A DNA stretch of 64,000 nt from positions 1 to 64,000 of the forward strand of contig BTPP01000003.1 in NCBI GenBank assembly GCA_037102815.1, read 5' to 3'. Position 1 is the first letter of the stretch. Each line of letters starts with the position of its first letter. The position numbers and the translations under genes are program-made. Shown here one piece after another: positions 32,998 to 46,400 of the stretch. Source of the DNA: Neurospora intermedia. Lineage: Eukaryota; Ascomycota; Sordariomycetes; Sordariales; Sordariaceae. Below the pieces are notes generated by a model. That model saw only the letters and a list, made by a program, of their open reading frames with translations, was not told the DNA's origin and made no database searches.

Positions 32998-35844
32998 TTA
33001 CCTCTTGTTCTTCTTGAGCCTCGCCGCCTTCTCCCTCGCGTACTCGTTCGCCGCCTGGCCTTCCGATCCCTGGATCTCCGCCACCAAGCGCTTGTACTTC
33101 TTCTCGTACGCCTCGTCCTTGGCCTTCTTGACCTTGAGGTTCTCGCGCTGCATGAAGGCCGCGTCCTTGCGGAGCTCCCTGAGCGCGCCCTTGCGCTCCT
33201 TCTTGTGCTCGGCCCGCAGCTTGGCCAGCTCGGCGCGCTCGCGGTCTGGGTCGTAGTGCTTGTTGGGGTCGAACGAGTCCTCAAACTTGGGCACGTACGT
33301 CTTAATGGCGAGCGGCTTGTGGTGGTGCAGCTCGAGTGGCCTGCGGGAGACCTGGGCGAGCTGGAGGAGGCGGGAGATGCTTGTCGTTGTGTCCTTAAGC
33401 TGCTTGACGAGAACCGCAGGGAGCTGGGCGGCGTTGGACTTGGTTGTCAGGTGTTGGAGCACGCGCTGGGCGGGCTGGAAGGTCTCGTAGAATGCTGGGA
33501 GTTTGCACCACGTCTCGGAAGCAGTCCTGAGAACGGAGGTGATGGTGCTGATAATGGCAACCTTCAGAGCGGAGTCGTCGCTGGTGGAGCGAGCGCTCTT
33601 GGGCTGCTGGCAGTCACCGCAGTTGAGCTTCCTGACGGTCACCTTGCTGGCACCCTTGACACGGATGCCAGCAGCAGGCTCGTGGACGGGGAACAGACCA
33701 AGCTTCTCCTTGGGCTTCTCAGCAGCGAGCGAGCAGAGAGTGTTGAGGCAGAAGTTGACAAATTCTGGTACGTAACGCTTGGAGAAGGATTGGTACTGAA
33801 GGGCGAGGATCGAAAGGTAGGCACCAATTGAGTAGTCGGCGAGTGTCTGGGGAATTTTCTGTCCCAAATAACGGGTAATGGAAAGCATCGCAGGGGTAAC
33901 CACCTGATGGAAGTGATCAGAAGTAGGGTAGGTTGTGCCAATAGCTGTCAGAAGCATAAGGTCGCCGACACTAAGGGCTAGGGGCCGATCCTCCTTGATC
34001 TCCTCAAGCCGTGACCTGTAAGCCTTGGATATCTCGATCGGGAAGGTCTTTGCGAGTGAGTGGACGTGGCGGATCAAGTTCTCAATCGTGGGGAACCAGG
34101 TGGGCTCGAAGTTGTCGCCAAGGTAAGCGATATGCTCGATGAGGGCTTGGGCGAAGTTTCCAAGACGCTCCTTGTTCTTTGCGTCCAGCTTGGGGTGGTA
34201 AAGAGCTCTGATCCTCTGGACGGCCACTGGAAGTTTGGTCACGGGAAGACTGCCCAAGATCTCCAGTAACTGCTCGTGACTCTCGGGACATGTAAAGGTA
34301 TAGGGTATGCCGTCCTCGTCGCCGCCTTTTGACTGAGCTTGAAGTTTTGTGGCCACCTCCTTCGACTCGCCGTCCTCGCCACCATTAACAAGCTCGTCCT
34401 CATCAGGATCATAGGCATCCTCGTCGTCGCTCCCGTCCATGTCTGACATGTCGTCCTCGTCCATGTCCAACTCAGAGCCGCTTGCGATAAGGTCGTCTTC
34501 GAGCAGGAAATCGTCTTCGTCGTCCAGACCCATCTCGGTGGCGGTCATTCGTAGCTTGATACCCTTGCCGAGGCCGAATTCGTCCTCGTCGGCCTCGTCT
34601 TGTACCTCTTGGTCGTCTCCCTTCTTCCTACCCTTCTTCTGCTCCTCCTCTTCCTCGTCATCCGAGACGATCTCGCCCCGCATGCGCCTGAGTCGCTTTT
34701 CCTCCATCTCTTTGAGACGCTTAACTCCTTCCTCCGCCTTCTCCTCGTCGGTCTTTGTCCTGTCGGTAACCTCAGCTCTGGCTTCACGCGCTGCCTGCTT
34801 GAGACGCATGTTGTATTCCTTCTCAAGTTGGTCCATGTCGATTCCTGCCATGACGGCGGGGCCCTTGGGGTCCTTCGTTTCCTTCGGTTTCATCTGGAAG
34901 AGTAGGGACTGCAATTCTGGGAGTTCCTTGTCAAGTTCCACTCTTAGATCGTCGTCCTCCTCCTTGGCTGCTTGTCGTTCCTGTAGCAATTGTAATTAGC
35001 TGATGAGTGGAAGTAGCCGGCTTAGCGGTATCCCTTACGTATTTGAAGGCCTTTGACTTGGCGATAACCTCCTCCATAACTTCCTTCTTCGTCTTCTTCC
35101 TCTCCGGTTGTCCATCCTCTGCTTCACCTTCCGCGGCCTCTTCCTCAGCGCGCAGGCGCTTGAGGAACTTCTTTCTGGCTGAACGCTCATCGTCGGATTC
35201 CATGTCGGAAACGTCCTCGTCAAAATCGTCACGACCCGCCTCAATGTCGTCGTCGTCAAAGAGAGTCTTGCCGGCGTGTGTAAGGGTGACCTGTTCTTGC
35301 TCGTCGTCGGAACCCTCCAGATCGAAGACGGTGTTCTTCTTGTGGCTCTTCATCTGCTCGCGCGCGAAACGTTCCATCATCTTGTCCTCCAGGGTCATGT
35401 TGGGATCGTCCTCGCCGAAACGCCTATCGACAAGGCCGCCGACCTTGTTGCGCCGTTGCATCTCAACCAGAAGAGTTTCCCGTCGCTGTTTATGGCACAG
35501 TTAGCATTAAAACCAGCAGGCCGATCTGAGTGGGATCGACAAACCCTCTGCTCAGCGGTGGCCTTCGCAAGGCCGGGGCGGCCCTGGATGCCTTTGGCGA
35601 GTTTATCATTTTGGGGCTTGTTGGTGGTGACCTCGAACTTGGGTCCTCTGGCGTTGGTCTTGAACTGGAAGGGGTTGAACTGCTCTCTGATGCTGGCAAG
35701 AGCTTCGTGGCGCTGGAGTCGCTTGTCGGTGGAAGCCTTCGCGTCCTGGGCGTTTTGGCGCTTTTGCTTCTTGGATCTCTGGGGACCGATGATGCCTTGG
35801 TCCTTGAGGGAGGCCTTCAGCCTCTTGAGCTGAGACCCGGCCAT
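32998..35844 (-). CDS. nop14: Nucleolar protein Nop14 (small-subunit processome)
   Basis: Three exons (35844-35545, 35485-35039, 34980-32998) encode 909 residues; both introns (59 and 58 nt) are phase 0 with GCTAAC-like branch sites. The N-terminus (SQLKRLKASLKDQGIIGPQR) and the downstream NPFQFK, KVGGLVDRRFGEDDPNM and LEDKMMERFAREQ blocks are diagnostic of Nop14. Long acidic stretches in the first half (DDDDIEAG, DDEEEEE, DEDDFLLEDD) and a very basic C-terminus (AREKAARLKKNKR) also fit. Nop14 acts in the nucleolus with U3 snoRNP in 40S ribosome assembly. The gene is divergent from the next gene, with 498 bp between start codons. The GC-rich coding sequence creates long open antisense frames that are not genes. 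Confidence 0.95.
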
Positions 35845-36342
35845 GTTTGTTGAGATGTCTCGACTGTCGACTTGACAGGGGAGTATTGAGAAAGACAGAG
35901 GGAGGAGGGAGGGCGTCGCGAAGTGGGTTCGATCGCGAGACCAGCAATCAATAGGTTGTCTTTGGCGGTTGGTTCCATCTCAGAAATTTTGGTGATGAAG
36001 GGTGCTTATCTTATCGTCATGCTCCACCTCAAATTCTTGGCAGTTACCTACCTACATGGTAATGTCCACACAGGGGCGGCAGAAGCATCCTGGCCTGCCC
36101 GTGCTGCACTGTAGCTGCTGAAAGACGAAGCTCTACAGCGCGTGTCACTCCACTGAACAGAAGTGTGAAGCTGTCCATCGTCATCCTCCTGGGCTGCTCA
36201 CCTCATGGTTTTTAACTCTTAATTTTTTAGTGTTCCGTCTCAACCTCAAAGTCGCGATGTGATGTCGAGAAAAAGAAAACAACACAAAAAAAGTCAAACT
36301 AACCTATGCAGAAGCATCATCTTTCTTCACCATATCGTTATT
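35845..36342. promoter_or_regulatory. Shared divergent promoter region
   Basis: This 498-bp gap separates the start codons of nop14 (-) and the membrane-anchored protein gene (+). Both leaders and promoters must fit here. No specific factor site was identified with confidence. Confidence 0.5.
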
Positions 36343-37406
36343 ATGGGCTGGCAGTCATCGGTTCTCCGAGATGAGAGGGTCGTCTTCACCGGCATTGGCT
36401 TCGTCACGGCGAGCTTGATCATCTTCGCCATGAATAATTGGCTAACAAGATGGCGAGACGAAACCATTGTCACCCCCAATCCGCCAAAGACGCAGTACAT
36501 TACGCAGCAGACCGAGGATTCGCTCGAACTCAAGACGCTAGACACCTTGCTGGGCCACTACAACTACGCCATAAAGGAGACGGCTGCCAAGATAATCTGT
36601 GATAGGGCTGCAAATGACCCCGGCCTCCTGGAGACGTTGCTCTGGGGCATCACCCGTCCAGGTTATGACGAGCGTGTCAAGAACTTGAGGGCTCTGGCTG
36701 TCATCTGTGTCCCTCGTGAGTAGCCCAACACTGCTTGAAAGTTACCGGTTCACTAACACGGCTTCAAGGAGTGCTCCCTATGCTTCACACTTGGAAAGCA
36801 TACTCCGCCATAGTCCGCTGCCTCGAGCTCTCCCTCGACCCGGAGCAGGAAGTTCTCGAGAATGAAGGATGGGACGATTATCCATTGAGGGATATCACCG
36901 AGAAAATGTGCTTCATCTTTCTTGAGCAGCTGGTCGACCATTACGGGCCAGAGATGCTGATCCGCTCCAAGTTCGTTGAACGTTGGCTGTCCAAGCAAAA
37001 CTGGGGCAGGACTGAGGAAGACAGACAGCGCAACTTCCACAACTATATGCTGTACAGGGACAACAAGATAAAGAGGCTTGCGGATGCGGTGCGCAAAACT
37101 GGATCGGGAAGGGCAGTGCTGGTCAGATGTGGTCTCATGTCCCAAGAGGGGGCTGATGACTTCGCGGCTGAACAGGCCGATAACTTGAACCTTATGGACA
37201 CAAGCGGCGAGCGCTATAACCTCCTGCTCTCTATTAACATGGGTAGGACCCCGCGGGCGCAGGAGACGAGCGCCGAGGAGCAGCGGATTAGACATCGGAA
37301 TCGCGAGGCTATTGTGGTGAACGATGGGACTAGGCCGATTGGAAGGGACGATATTATTCACCGAGACACGGAATGGCGGGTTTTGGGAGAGCCTGGTCAG
37401 TCTTAG
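36343..37406 (+). CDS. Membrane-anchored fungal protein of unknown function
   Basis: Two exons (36343-36715 and 36769-37406) encode 336 residues. The 53-nt intron has donor GTGAGT, branch CACTAAC and acceptor TCAAG, and splits an Arg codon (VP-R-VLPML). Residues 13-30 (VVFTGIGFVTASLIIFAM) form one hydrophobic segment, so the protein is probably anchored by its N-terminus. The rest is soluble and helical; GLLETLLWGITRPGYDERVKNLRAL recalls an armadillo/HEAT-like repeat, but that is weak. The C-terminus is basic and disordered. The in-frame ATG at 36259 would add residues ahead of the membrane segment but lies in the promoter-like sequence, so I prefer 36343. I do not recognise a characterised family. 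Confidence 0.75.
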
Positions 37407-37963
37407 AGGAACGGCTCAGTAACTACTACAGGAATTGTTACCATCGCGTTGTGTTTTTCCTTCGTTAGGAATATGGGCACGCATATGGAAGATCAAAATG
37501 AGAGCAAGAAAGCTCGAGTGTTGATTCATTAGCAATTGTATTAATCATGCAGATTGACCTTTGTTTTGGCGGATGTGAAGGTGTGTGTTTGCTCTGTCAC
37601 AAAATAAACAATAAACGGTTAGATGCATCGTTGGGTTCAACTGTTAACGATTTGCGTGCAACTCCACCAAATTTCCTAACAAGAAAGGAACGATACGTCA
37701 AGACAACAAACCACTGCAATATGCTCACATCAATTTTGCGATTCAATTGAACCAAACCGCAACCTGGACTGTGGGCTTGCGCCTTTCTCAACGATCACAC
37801 GTCTAGCATAATCCACCACCACCCGCCAAACGACGCACAGAGTCACTGTAACTGAACGGCGCCGCGGCCTTCTGTCATTTCCACAGTCCCTTCTGCCGGC
37901 CCCGCTCGTGTCCGGATTTCATGAACCTCACCACTTCTGCTCTCCATCCACCCACTCACCAGC
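37407..37963. other. Spacer between two plus-strand genes
   Basis: Holds the 3' region of the membrane-anchored protein gene and the promoter of the helicase gene. Nothing else was recognised. Confidence 0.5.
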
Positions 37964-40651
37964 ATGGCTCCCTCACAGACAATCGACATCCCCTCCTTCG
38001 CCTCCACCCAACTCACTCTCCTCTCCTCCGAGCTCGCCGCCGAAATCGCTGAGACCTCCGAGCTTATCGGGCTGCACACGCCCACCGCTCTGCAGCGCGC
38101 CGGCCTGGCCCTGACCAACCTAGTCGTCAATGCCCAGCGGACCGGCTATGGCGGAAAGACCGTGATGGAACTCGGGCCCGATTCTGCTACTGTTACTACC
38201 ACCTCTTCTTCTTCTTCGTCAGGCCAGAAGGGTGGGGGCCATGATGGACCGGAATTACCAGAACATGGAATTCGGACAGGCGATATCGTGTTAGTGTCTG
38301 AGCAGCCGGCTGGGAGCGCAAAGAAGCGAGAGGTCAGGGAATTGGAGAAGAAGGGCGCGAAGGGGGTGGTGACGAGGGTGGGCAGGGGTGTGGTGAGTGT
38401 GGCGCTGGATGAGGATAAGGGGGAGGAGAATGTAGTTGGGACGGGGGGTTTGGGGGGCAGTGGGAGGGTCTGGATGGTTAAGTTGGCTGATGATGTTACT
38501 TATAGGAGGTGAGCTTTCGATGATTTGATGCGAGGTGAGAGTTGGGGAGATGGGGTCGATTAGGGTCGGTGGATGATGAGAGGAAAGTCAAAAAGGGAAC
38601 AGAGGCTGGGGGGAACAGGAACTTGGTGGTGATTACAGTCAAACGTCAGCTAACACGGTGATTGCAGGATGAACGGAACCATGGAGAAGCTTCAGAAGAT
38701 GAGCGAGTCGGACCACTCCATGTTTATCCGAGTCCTCTTCGGACAGTCATCACCCTCACCTGTCCCGGCGGATCTAACTAATGACCCAGAGGTTGGCAAC
38801 ATTGAATGGGTTGATCCTACATTGAACGACTCTCAAAAGGATGCCATTAGGTTTGCACTAGCATCGAGGGAGATAGCTCTCATCCATGGTCCTCCCGGGG
38901 TATGTTTATACGTTCCCTCCCCGCAATCAGTCGCTTATATGTCTAATTCACCATTACAGACTGGCAAAACACACACTCTAATCGAACTAATCCTCCAACT
39001 CCTCCGCCGAGACCTCCGTATCCTCGTCTGCGGTCCCTCGAACATCTCCGTCGACAACATCGTCGAGCGACTCTCGCCACACAAACCGCCCATCCTCCGC
39101 CTCGGCCATCCAGCCCGCCTTCTCCCCTCCGTTCTCTCGCACTCGCTCGACATTCTTACCACGACCTCGGACGCCGGGGCCATCGTCAAAGACGTGCGCG
39201 CCGAGATGGACGCCAAGCAGGCCTCGATCCGCAAGACGCGCAATGGTCGCGAGCGCCGAGCCATCTACGCAGAGCTGAAGGAGCTGCGCAAGGAGTACCG
39301 TGAGCGGGAGCGGCGATGCGTGAGCGACCTGGTAGGCAGGAGCAAAGTCGTGCTGGCGACACTGCATGGCGCGGGGGGATACCAGCTCAAGAACGAGGAG
39401 TTTGACGTGGTGATCATCGACGAGGCAAGCCAAGCACTGGAGGCGCAGTGTTGGGTGCCCCTGCTGTGGGCGAAGAAGGCGGTGTTGGCTGGTGATCACT
39501 TGCAGCTGCCGCCGACAATCAAATCGTTGAACTCGAAGGCTGCCACTACAAAAGAGAAGAAGGAGGGCCAGACGCTGGAGACGACACTGTTTGACAGACT
39601 ACTGGCCCTGCATGGCCCCTCAATTAAGAGGATGCTTACCACGCAGTACCGTATGCACGAGAAGATCATGCGGTTTCCGTCGGACGAGCTTTATGAGTCT
39701 AAGCTGGTGGCGGCCGAGCATGTCAGGGAGCGCTTGCTCAAGGACTTGCCGTACGAGGGGGTGGAGGCTAACGATGACACCACCGAGCCACTGATTTTCA
39801 TTGATACACAGGGCGGCGACTTCCCGGAGAAGAACGAGGAGGAGCTGGACGGCAGCGGATCAACAGAGAAAAAGAAGGTCATTAGAAGTCTTCACGGCGA
39901 GAGTAAGAGCAATGAGATGGAGGCGGCGCTGGTGAGACAGCATGTGCGTGGCCTGGTCAAGGCGGGAGTTAGACCAGATGACATTGCGGTTGTGACGCCG
40001 TATAATGCTCAGGTATGTTTTTATCACCCTCTTAGATCGTATTCATTCTGGGTGCTCCTGCCTGTTCCCTTTCCCTACTTGGTTCCTTTTTTCCCTTTTT
40101 GAGGAAGAAAAGAAATGCCTACCCCGGCAGCCCGTATGCTTTGCATGAAACAACGTGTTGTGTGCGCCCAGGCCACAACATGAAAAACACATTACACGGC
40201 ATTGACGACTGACCAACTCTTCTTTTGTGCTTGTGTGATCACAGCTCTCCATCCTGGCACCCCTCAAGGACGAGTTTCCCGGTATCGAGCTCGGCAGTGT
40301 GGACGGATTCCAAGGAAGAGAGAAGGAGGCAGTTATCGTTAGCCTTGTCCGCAGCAACGACGAAGGCGAAGTCGGTTTCTTGGGTGAGAAACGACGGCTG
40401 AACGTTGCCATGACGCGGCCGAAGCGGTCGTTGGCAGTCATTGGAGACTCGGAGACAGTCAAGAAGTAAGTGGAAATGACAAGACATCAAGGACTTGTAC
40501 AACATACATCATTCTCTACCTAGGCTTGATGACTGACTTGACCCTCCGTCACAACAGGGGTAGCACATTTCTGAAGAGATGGATGGAGTATTTGGAGGAG
40601 AACGCCGACTTGAGGTATCCAGACGTTTCGAGCTTGGCGTTGGATTCATGA
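37964..40651 (+). CDS. hcs1: SF1 DNA helicase of the SMUBP2/Hcs1 family
   Basis: Five exons (37964-38508, 38668-38899, 38960-40012, 40245-40465, 40558-40651) encode 714 residues; all joins keep frame. The second intron falls inside Walker A: GPPG ends exon 2 and TGKTH begins exon 3 (residues 256-263). Motif II is DEAS at about 413-416, motif III is GDHLQLPPT, and motifs V and VI are [18 protein letters not shown] and [19 protein letters not shown]. These are hallmarks of the Upf1-like superfamily 1 helicases. The N-terminal domain ([13 protein letters not shown], a beta-barrel 1B-like part) and the short C-terminus fit yeast Hcs1, helicase A associated with DNA polymerase alpha, rather than Sen1 or Upf1. 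No R3H or AN1 zinc domain follows, unlike animal SMUBP2. A probable 5'-3' ATP-dependent helicase. Confidence 0.93.
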
Positions 40652-43430
40652 CAATGACACAACGTGTATAAGCAAGGGACGCAACCCCGGGTGGAAGAGC
40701 TCAGGTCAGGCACCAGGTACGAAATCCACGGACATGGAAAGGGGACGAGTAAGAATGCTTCCTAGAGGAACGGCCCGATAAACGCTTCGACGGAAACAGC
40801 ATGTTTGCCGCACCTGAATGGACTTTTGGCATTACTTTTTCAGGACAGGCACCTGTACCTGGGCAGTATAATATCATGATGGTACACGCGACATAAGCAA
40901 AAAGAGTCATGGAATCTAGTCAGACGAAGCGAGTTAGCGAGATGCGCTCACGGCCTGCCACGTATTGGGAAGCCGAAACGGGCAAAGGCAGGAGGCTCTT
41001 TTTGGACACCTCAGCTTGAAATTTGCACACTTTGTCCACTCGGGGATATTCCCCTGCTTATTCCGCCTCATACTGTACTCCATTATCTGTGTTGGGCGAC
41101 CTGGTACTACTATTCGTTCTTTAGAGTATATGTTGTGCTTTGTGCAGAGTCACAAGTGAGGATGTGATGTTGAGGTTACTCGGTTGAGGTATGTGGATCT
41201 GCACGCGGGGAACGGGGGCCTCGCCCCGAAAGAACGAAACGAGGATGGTGAAATCTCAGTGGCTTTCTTGCGATGTCTCTGATGAATCGTTTTCTGTCAA
41301 TCGAATGCGAGTTGTGCACTCCCAGCTTCCATGTTGTGTAAGGTGAGTATGTAGGAGAAGCATGAGAAAGGACGAAGTGAGAAGTCCTCAGATGTTAGAA
41401 GTGTACACTACACAGTAAGGAGCGAATAGGAAGCTCTGAGAAAGTTTCAGGGTGAAAGAAGTGGGGCATTTCAGTTGCAGTTTTCTTTTTCGCGGGAAGT
41501 CGTGATGGCCCCACGCACCGGACTGCATGCATTTTGAAACCCTGTCAAAGCGCAGTGATCACTAACCCAAAGCGGGGACGTCCCCTCTTTTTTTAGGCAT
41601 CTTCTCGCCCAAAAGAAATGGAGAAAAACAAAAACAAAAAAGAAGCGCCTCGATAGTATCATGAAGAAGGAAGGAGACGATTTTAGAGAGATGCACGGAT
41701 GAGTTGGCAGTGTAGAGCCAAAGTGAAGAGAGGCAATTGCAGTGTTTCGTTTTGGATGGAGCAATTGGAAAACCTTTTCCTTCTATTAACTTTAATATCA
41801 CAGTGCTATCCATATCTGGACTGGCCAAAACGAGATTCGGGTGCATTCGATCGTCCGCCGAGTTTGAGCTTTGTACCACAATGGTGCATCCAGAACAGTA
41901 AGTAATACTCCGTGAAGTTTATTTCATGCAGAGATTGTACATAAACAATAACAATAACGACGACGACTACGACTACGACGACGCGCTGCGGCGGCGGCGG
42001 GGTGTTACTAAATCCCGGTTTCATCGAACGACTGAACCTTGCTGTCAGGCATCCAAAGAAAGTAATGCTTGGCCTTGCCCCTCTCATCGTTACCTGAGAG
42101 CTCTTCAGCGTCCCATTGGAAGGCAAAGTAGAGAGAGGATATCTACAGCATCAGCAGTGCAACTTGACAAGAACAAAACTACGCCAATCCCGAACGAGCT
42201 CTCCTACCCTTGCACAAAGATAGAATAAGATTGATATATGTATGGAGCTTTTTCCAAGCCTTTTCCCCTCCAGATAGGTCGTGTAGATAGAGAGGCCCTG
42301 TGAGTCCAAAGTCCTGACTCTGGAGGCCCTCGTGACGGTGGTCCCTTTGGCTGGAGCTAAGGTTGTTGTTGTGATCTGTCGCACTTGGCCTGATTCATGA
42401 GCACGGTAGCATCCAACTTTCGTCCAACAGTATCACCAACTCTCGTATTCTCCGCTTTCCACGATTCCCTCCCCCTGCCCTGCCTTGCTCTTGCGGAGGG
42501 CGCTTGACCCTTTCACTTAAACTTTCCAACTTGTCTTGTCTCGCTGCAAAATCGAAGCCCGTGCGCACAAGATATGGAAGGTACGTATCATATGTACTAT
42601 CGAGGGGATCAGTCACATACACGGCACCTGCCTCGTCACATCTCGCTTCAAGATTCCCTGCGGAAAAATGAAGATGCCTTGGATGGTCTGATGCTTTTTC
42701 CAGAACGCCAATCCCCCCCACCCGGAAAGAAAAAGAAAACAAAAAAGACAAAAAGAAGAAAAGGTCCTGCCTCCCGAGACACTGCATTAACGCCGACCGA
42801 ACGAGGGAGTGATATCGATCATGGTCAACCGCCATATGCCTAGCCATGTTAAAATCTCATCCGACCGATGCCAAGTAGATAGCCGCGCTCTATAATCCTA
42901 GTGGCTCCTCACGCCACACTGCACTTCTGCCATCGTCGTCTCAGCCATTGTTATTGATGCTGTTGTTCCCTTCCTCTCGAGAGGTTGTTGTGCTGCGGCA
43001 TGCATGCAGCACCCCTACTAGAGTTGCTCCTTCTCATCCAGTCAAGTTTCGTCCTCGAGATCCCTCTGGTATGCACCGGAGAGGCACCGGGACACCATGG
43101 AGGCTCAAAGAGGCTCAATCATGTTCTCGTCAGGGACTCGGGGCAGCATGCTCGCTGATGAAATTACATTGCCTTCGCTAGCGAATCACAAAAGCAAATT
43201 GCCCAACACACACACACACATTGTACCATATTGTTTGGGCTTGCATATGCATTGTCCTGTCTTTGCAGTGTCGCAGTGTCGAAGGAGGAAGCGCATGCGC
43301 ACGACAACCGAACCGAGCTGGGCGACCTGGGGAAAGAACGAAGGCAGTGTTGTTTCGCAATGCGATGTCCAATTGTCAATTGTCAAAGCGTAAGGCCCTA
43401 ATCGGTAAAATGCACACCCACCTCGTGCAG
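40652..43430. other. Spacer between helicase gene and fossil element
   Basis: Contains the helicase 3' region. Short frames of 60-150 codons occur on both strands, none with a domain. A GAC/TAC-rich stretch at 41945-41995 and a CA repeat at 43206-43219 are simple sequence. No RIP signature is evident here, in contrast with the next block. Confidence 0.45.
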
Positions 43431-46400
43431 CAATATTTCGGTACATTTCGATGCGCTGGCGCCCAGTACGCTAGCAATTGTACTGCTTTTAACGTAGTAA
43501 CCGTACTAGAGCCGTACTAGGATGACCGCATTAGTGCTTAATTAACCAAATTTGTCGTTATTAACCGTATTAAGCGTAGCCCGTGCCCAGAAATTTATAC
43601 CGCTTTTAAGAAGAGGGGTCGACCTTATTATACTTCGTAATATTGTAAAGAAAGTAAATAATACCAACAATCGACTAAATAGCTTCCCAAGACGACCTCC
43701 TAGAACCTCCCAATATTATAAATAGTATTAATTTATCTTAACTCTATACCCAACTACCTACTCTAGATCTAGTAATTAAAAATACACTATTAGAACCCAT
43801 CCAGAATATCTTTAGTAACCCAGTGCCCGCTAGCCGTAATAATAACCAGCCGCCTCCCTTTCCTTCCTTAATATTTATATTAATCTACCAACCGGCGCCT
43901 AATCCTATTACTAGCTAAATTACTACTACGTAGGATGCCCCTCCCTCTACTTAACCTACGGTAATTAAGAGGAAGCGAAAGATAGTAGCCCAACCAATAG
44001 TTAAGAGATCTAGAGCCCCGGTAAAGAAGAAGGCGGGTCCTATATTTAATAGTATTAAAGCGATAAAATTTATAATAGAAACGACCGCTACCTTTATATT
44101 ATAGTTATTATACTATAAAGGGTAAAGCTAGTTTAATAATATATACTAGAAGGATTATAGTCCTGCGTAGGATTACCTCATTAGTATATATAAAGAGACG
44201 TAGCCGGGGTATCGATAGAATTTAATTTATATAAAGAGTAAATAGAATAACGAAAAGAGGCGGTATACGGCATAGTAGACTCTCTTTACTAAATATTCTA
44301 ATACTAGTATCGACCCCGATATTCAATTGCCTATTATCTCCAACGAGTATTAGAATAACTTCGTTAAGTATTATACTATTAGAACGTATAGTATTAAATA
44401 GGTTCGCCGCCAGCCTCTTAGTAACGTAGAAGTATACTACGGAGTTTTCTTTAAGTCGAAGGGTACCGGACTTAATATTGCTAAGCCGAGCGAAATATAG
44501 TAAAGAGAGGGGTTTAGAGCTAGAATTAATTATAAAATCGAGGATAAATTAAATAATAATTTATTAAATAAAGTCGAAGTAGGGGGTAAAGCGAAGTAAG
44601 ATAATAAAGATAATAGTAGTTATAACGGCGGTAATAAGTCTAAGAGCAACGAGGAGGAAAATAATGAGGAGGATAATAGTAGTAATAAATCTAAACCGTC
44701 TATAATATCGAAATAAATTATAGTATTGTAGGCAATAAGAATAATTAATACGAATTAATCCGCCGTAAATTAAAGGATAATTGAAATGCAATAGTACTGC
44801 TTTAATACTAATCCGGATAAAACTCCCGTTAATTAAACGATTATACTCGTAAATATAGATAGAGGTAGTAGGGGTAAAAAAAAGTTAGATATTATAATAT
44901 TAGGGAGCTCGATAAAGAAAGCGGCGGTCGTTCTCTAAACTCTTAAATTTCCTAGTACGGCCGACGTTAATACTACGGTTAATAATTTATAAAATCGCTT
45001 TATTAGTAAAATAACGGAAATAGAAATAATAGTATATATTAATTATTTTATAAATAATCCGCTAATCGCAATAATGTAGATAAGGTTGAATAAGGGTATA
45101 AAAAGTGCGTATGTAGATAGATGGAAGCGAGGGATCTAGAAAAATATAGTACTAGTTAGAAAATTAGATAATTTACAATTATTTTACTATAATTATAGAA
45201 GTAAATACCCTTTTTTTTTTTACTAGTAAAATCCTATTAAAATTAAATACTCGATTTTACACAGATAATTCGATTTTATATAAATAATTCGATTTTATAC
45301 GATTTTACTTAAATAATTCGATTTTATATAGATAATTCGATTTTACACTACTTTACCCACTATATCCCCCCTCCCCTCTATTCTCTACCCTCTACTCTCT
45401 ACTATTACGAATCGACCGCTATTATTTATTTATTAACTACGCTGTATTATAACGGATATTATTAAAATAAATACCCCTTACTACCTTACTTACTCGTTGG
45501 CGTACTATTTTTATTATCCTCTCTTCGATTAACATTAATACTCTTACCTCCTTCCTTGAATATATTGCAATAAAATTATAAAGCCCGGTTACTGTATATA
45601 CAATTTAGACCTACTTCTTTATAGAGTATTTAATAAGCGCGATCCGTACAATCTTCTACCTTTTCTTTACAAGACTAAAGACTTACTCGACGACAATACG
45701 GATACGAATATAATATAAATTATATAACTCTTTTACTATCTTTAATAGTTTATCCGTATTTCTCTAGTCTTATAAATAGTATTTAACGTTCGAATAGGGA
45801 ATTACAATCCCTAATCGGGTCCCAAACCCCGCATCCGTTACGTAATATCGTAACTCTAACACACAAAAAGATTTCCCGAATACGTAAATATATAGCGAAG
45901 TATTATTTAAAGACCCTTCTACGCCCGCTAGTATATACGTAAAGGTATAATCGAACTTTACAGCGGCGAAGACGTTCTATATAAGGTTGCCTTTTCGGTT
46001 ATAATACCTCTATTACTACCGTAGTAGTACGTAGGCAATAATATAAATCCTATTAATAGCGCTAATATAACTATTAAAAGAGTTAAAGGTAGGGTCTAAT
46101 TTAATATTAAGGTCTAAATAATCGTCTTCTAATAACTTTATATACTTTTAATAGAGTATAATAAGGTAGGGCAATAGATCTTTAACGATATTACTTACAA
46201 TACTCTAATTAATTTAGAACTTGTATACTATAACCCGTTAGGACTCGGTATATACCAATATATATAGTATTACTATTAATTTCTAACGTATAATCTAGTA
46301 CTTAATCGCCTTTATTCTATAAATTTAAAACTATCATACTAGCGTATCGAAAGTATACCGATCCATACGAAAAAGGTCTTTAAATTAAGTTTCAAAGCTA

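Noticed and set aside
32791-33831. Open frame of 346 codons on the plus strand, rich in Leu, Val and Glu
   Set aside because: Antisense shadow of the nop14 C-terminal exon; composition follows from the reverse of Lys/Glu/Ala-rich codons.
44564-44791. Minus-strand frame of 75 codons, Ile/Tyr/Leu-rich, inside the fossil element
   Set aside because: A product of extreme AT richness in RIP-mutated DNA, not a membrane protein gene.
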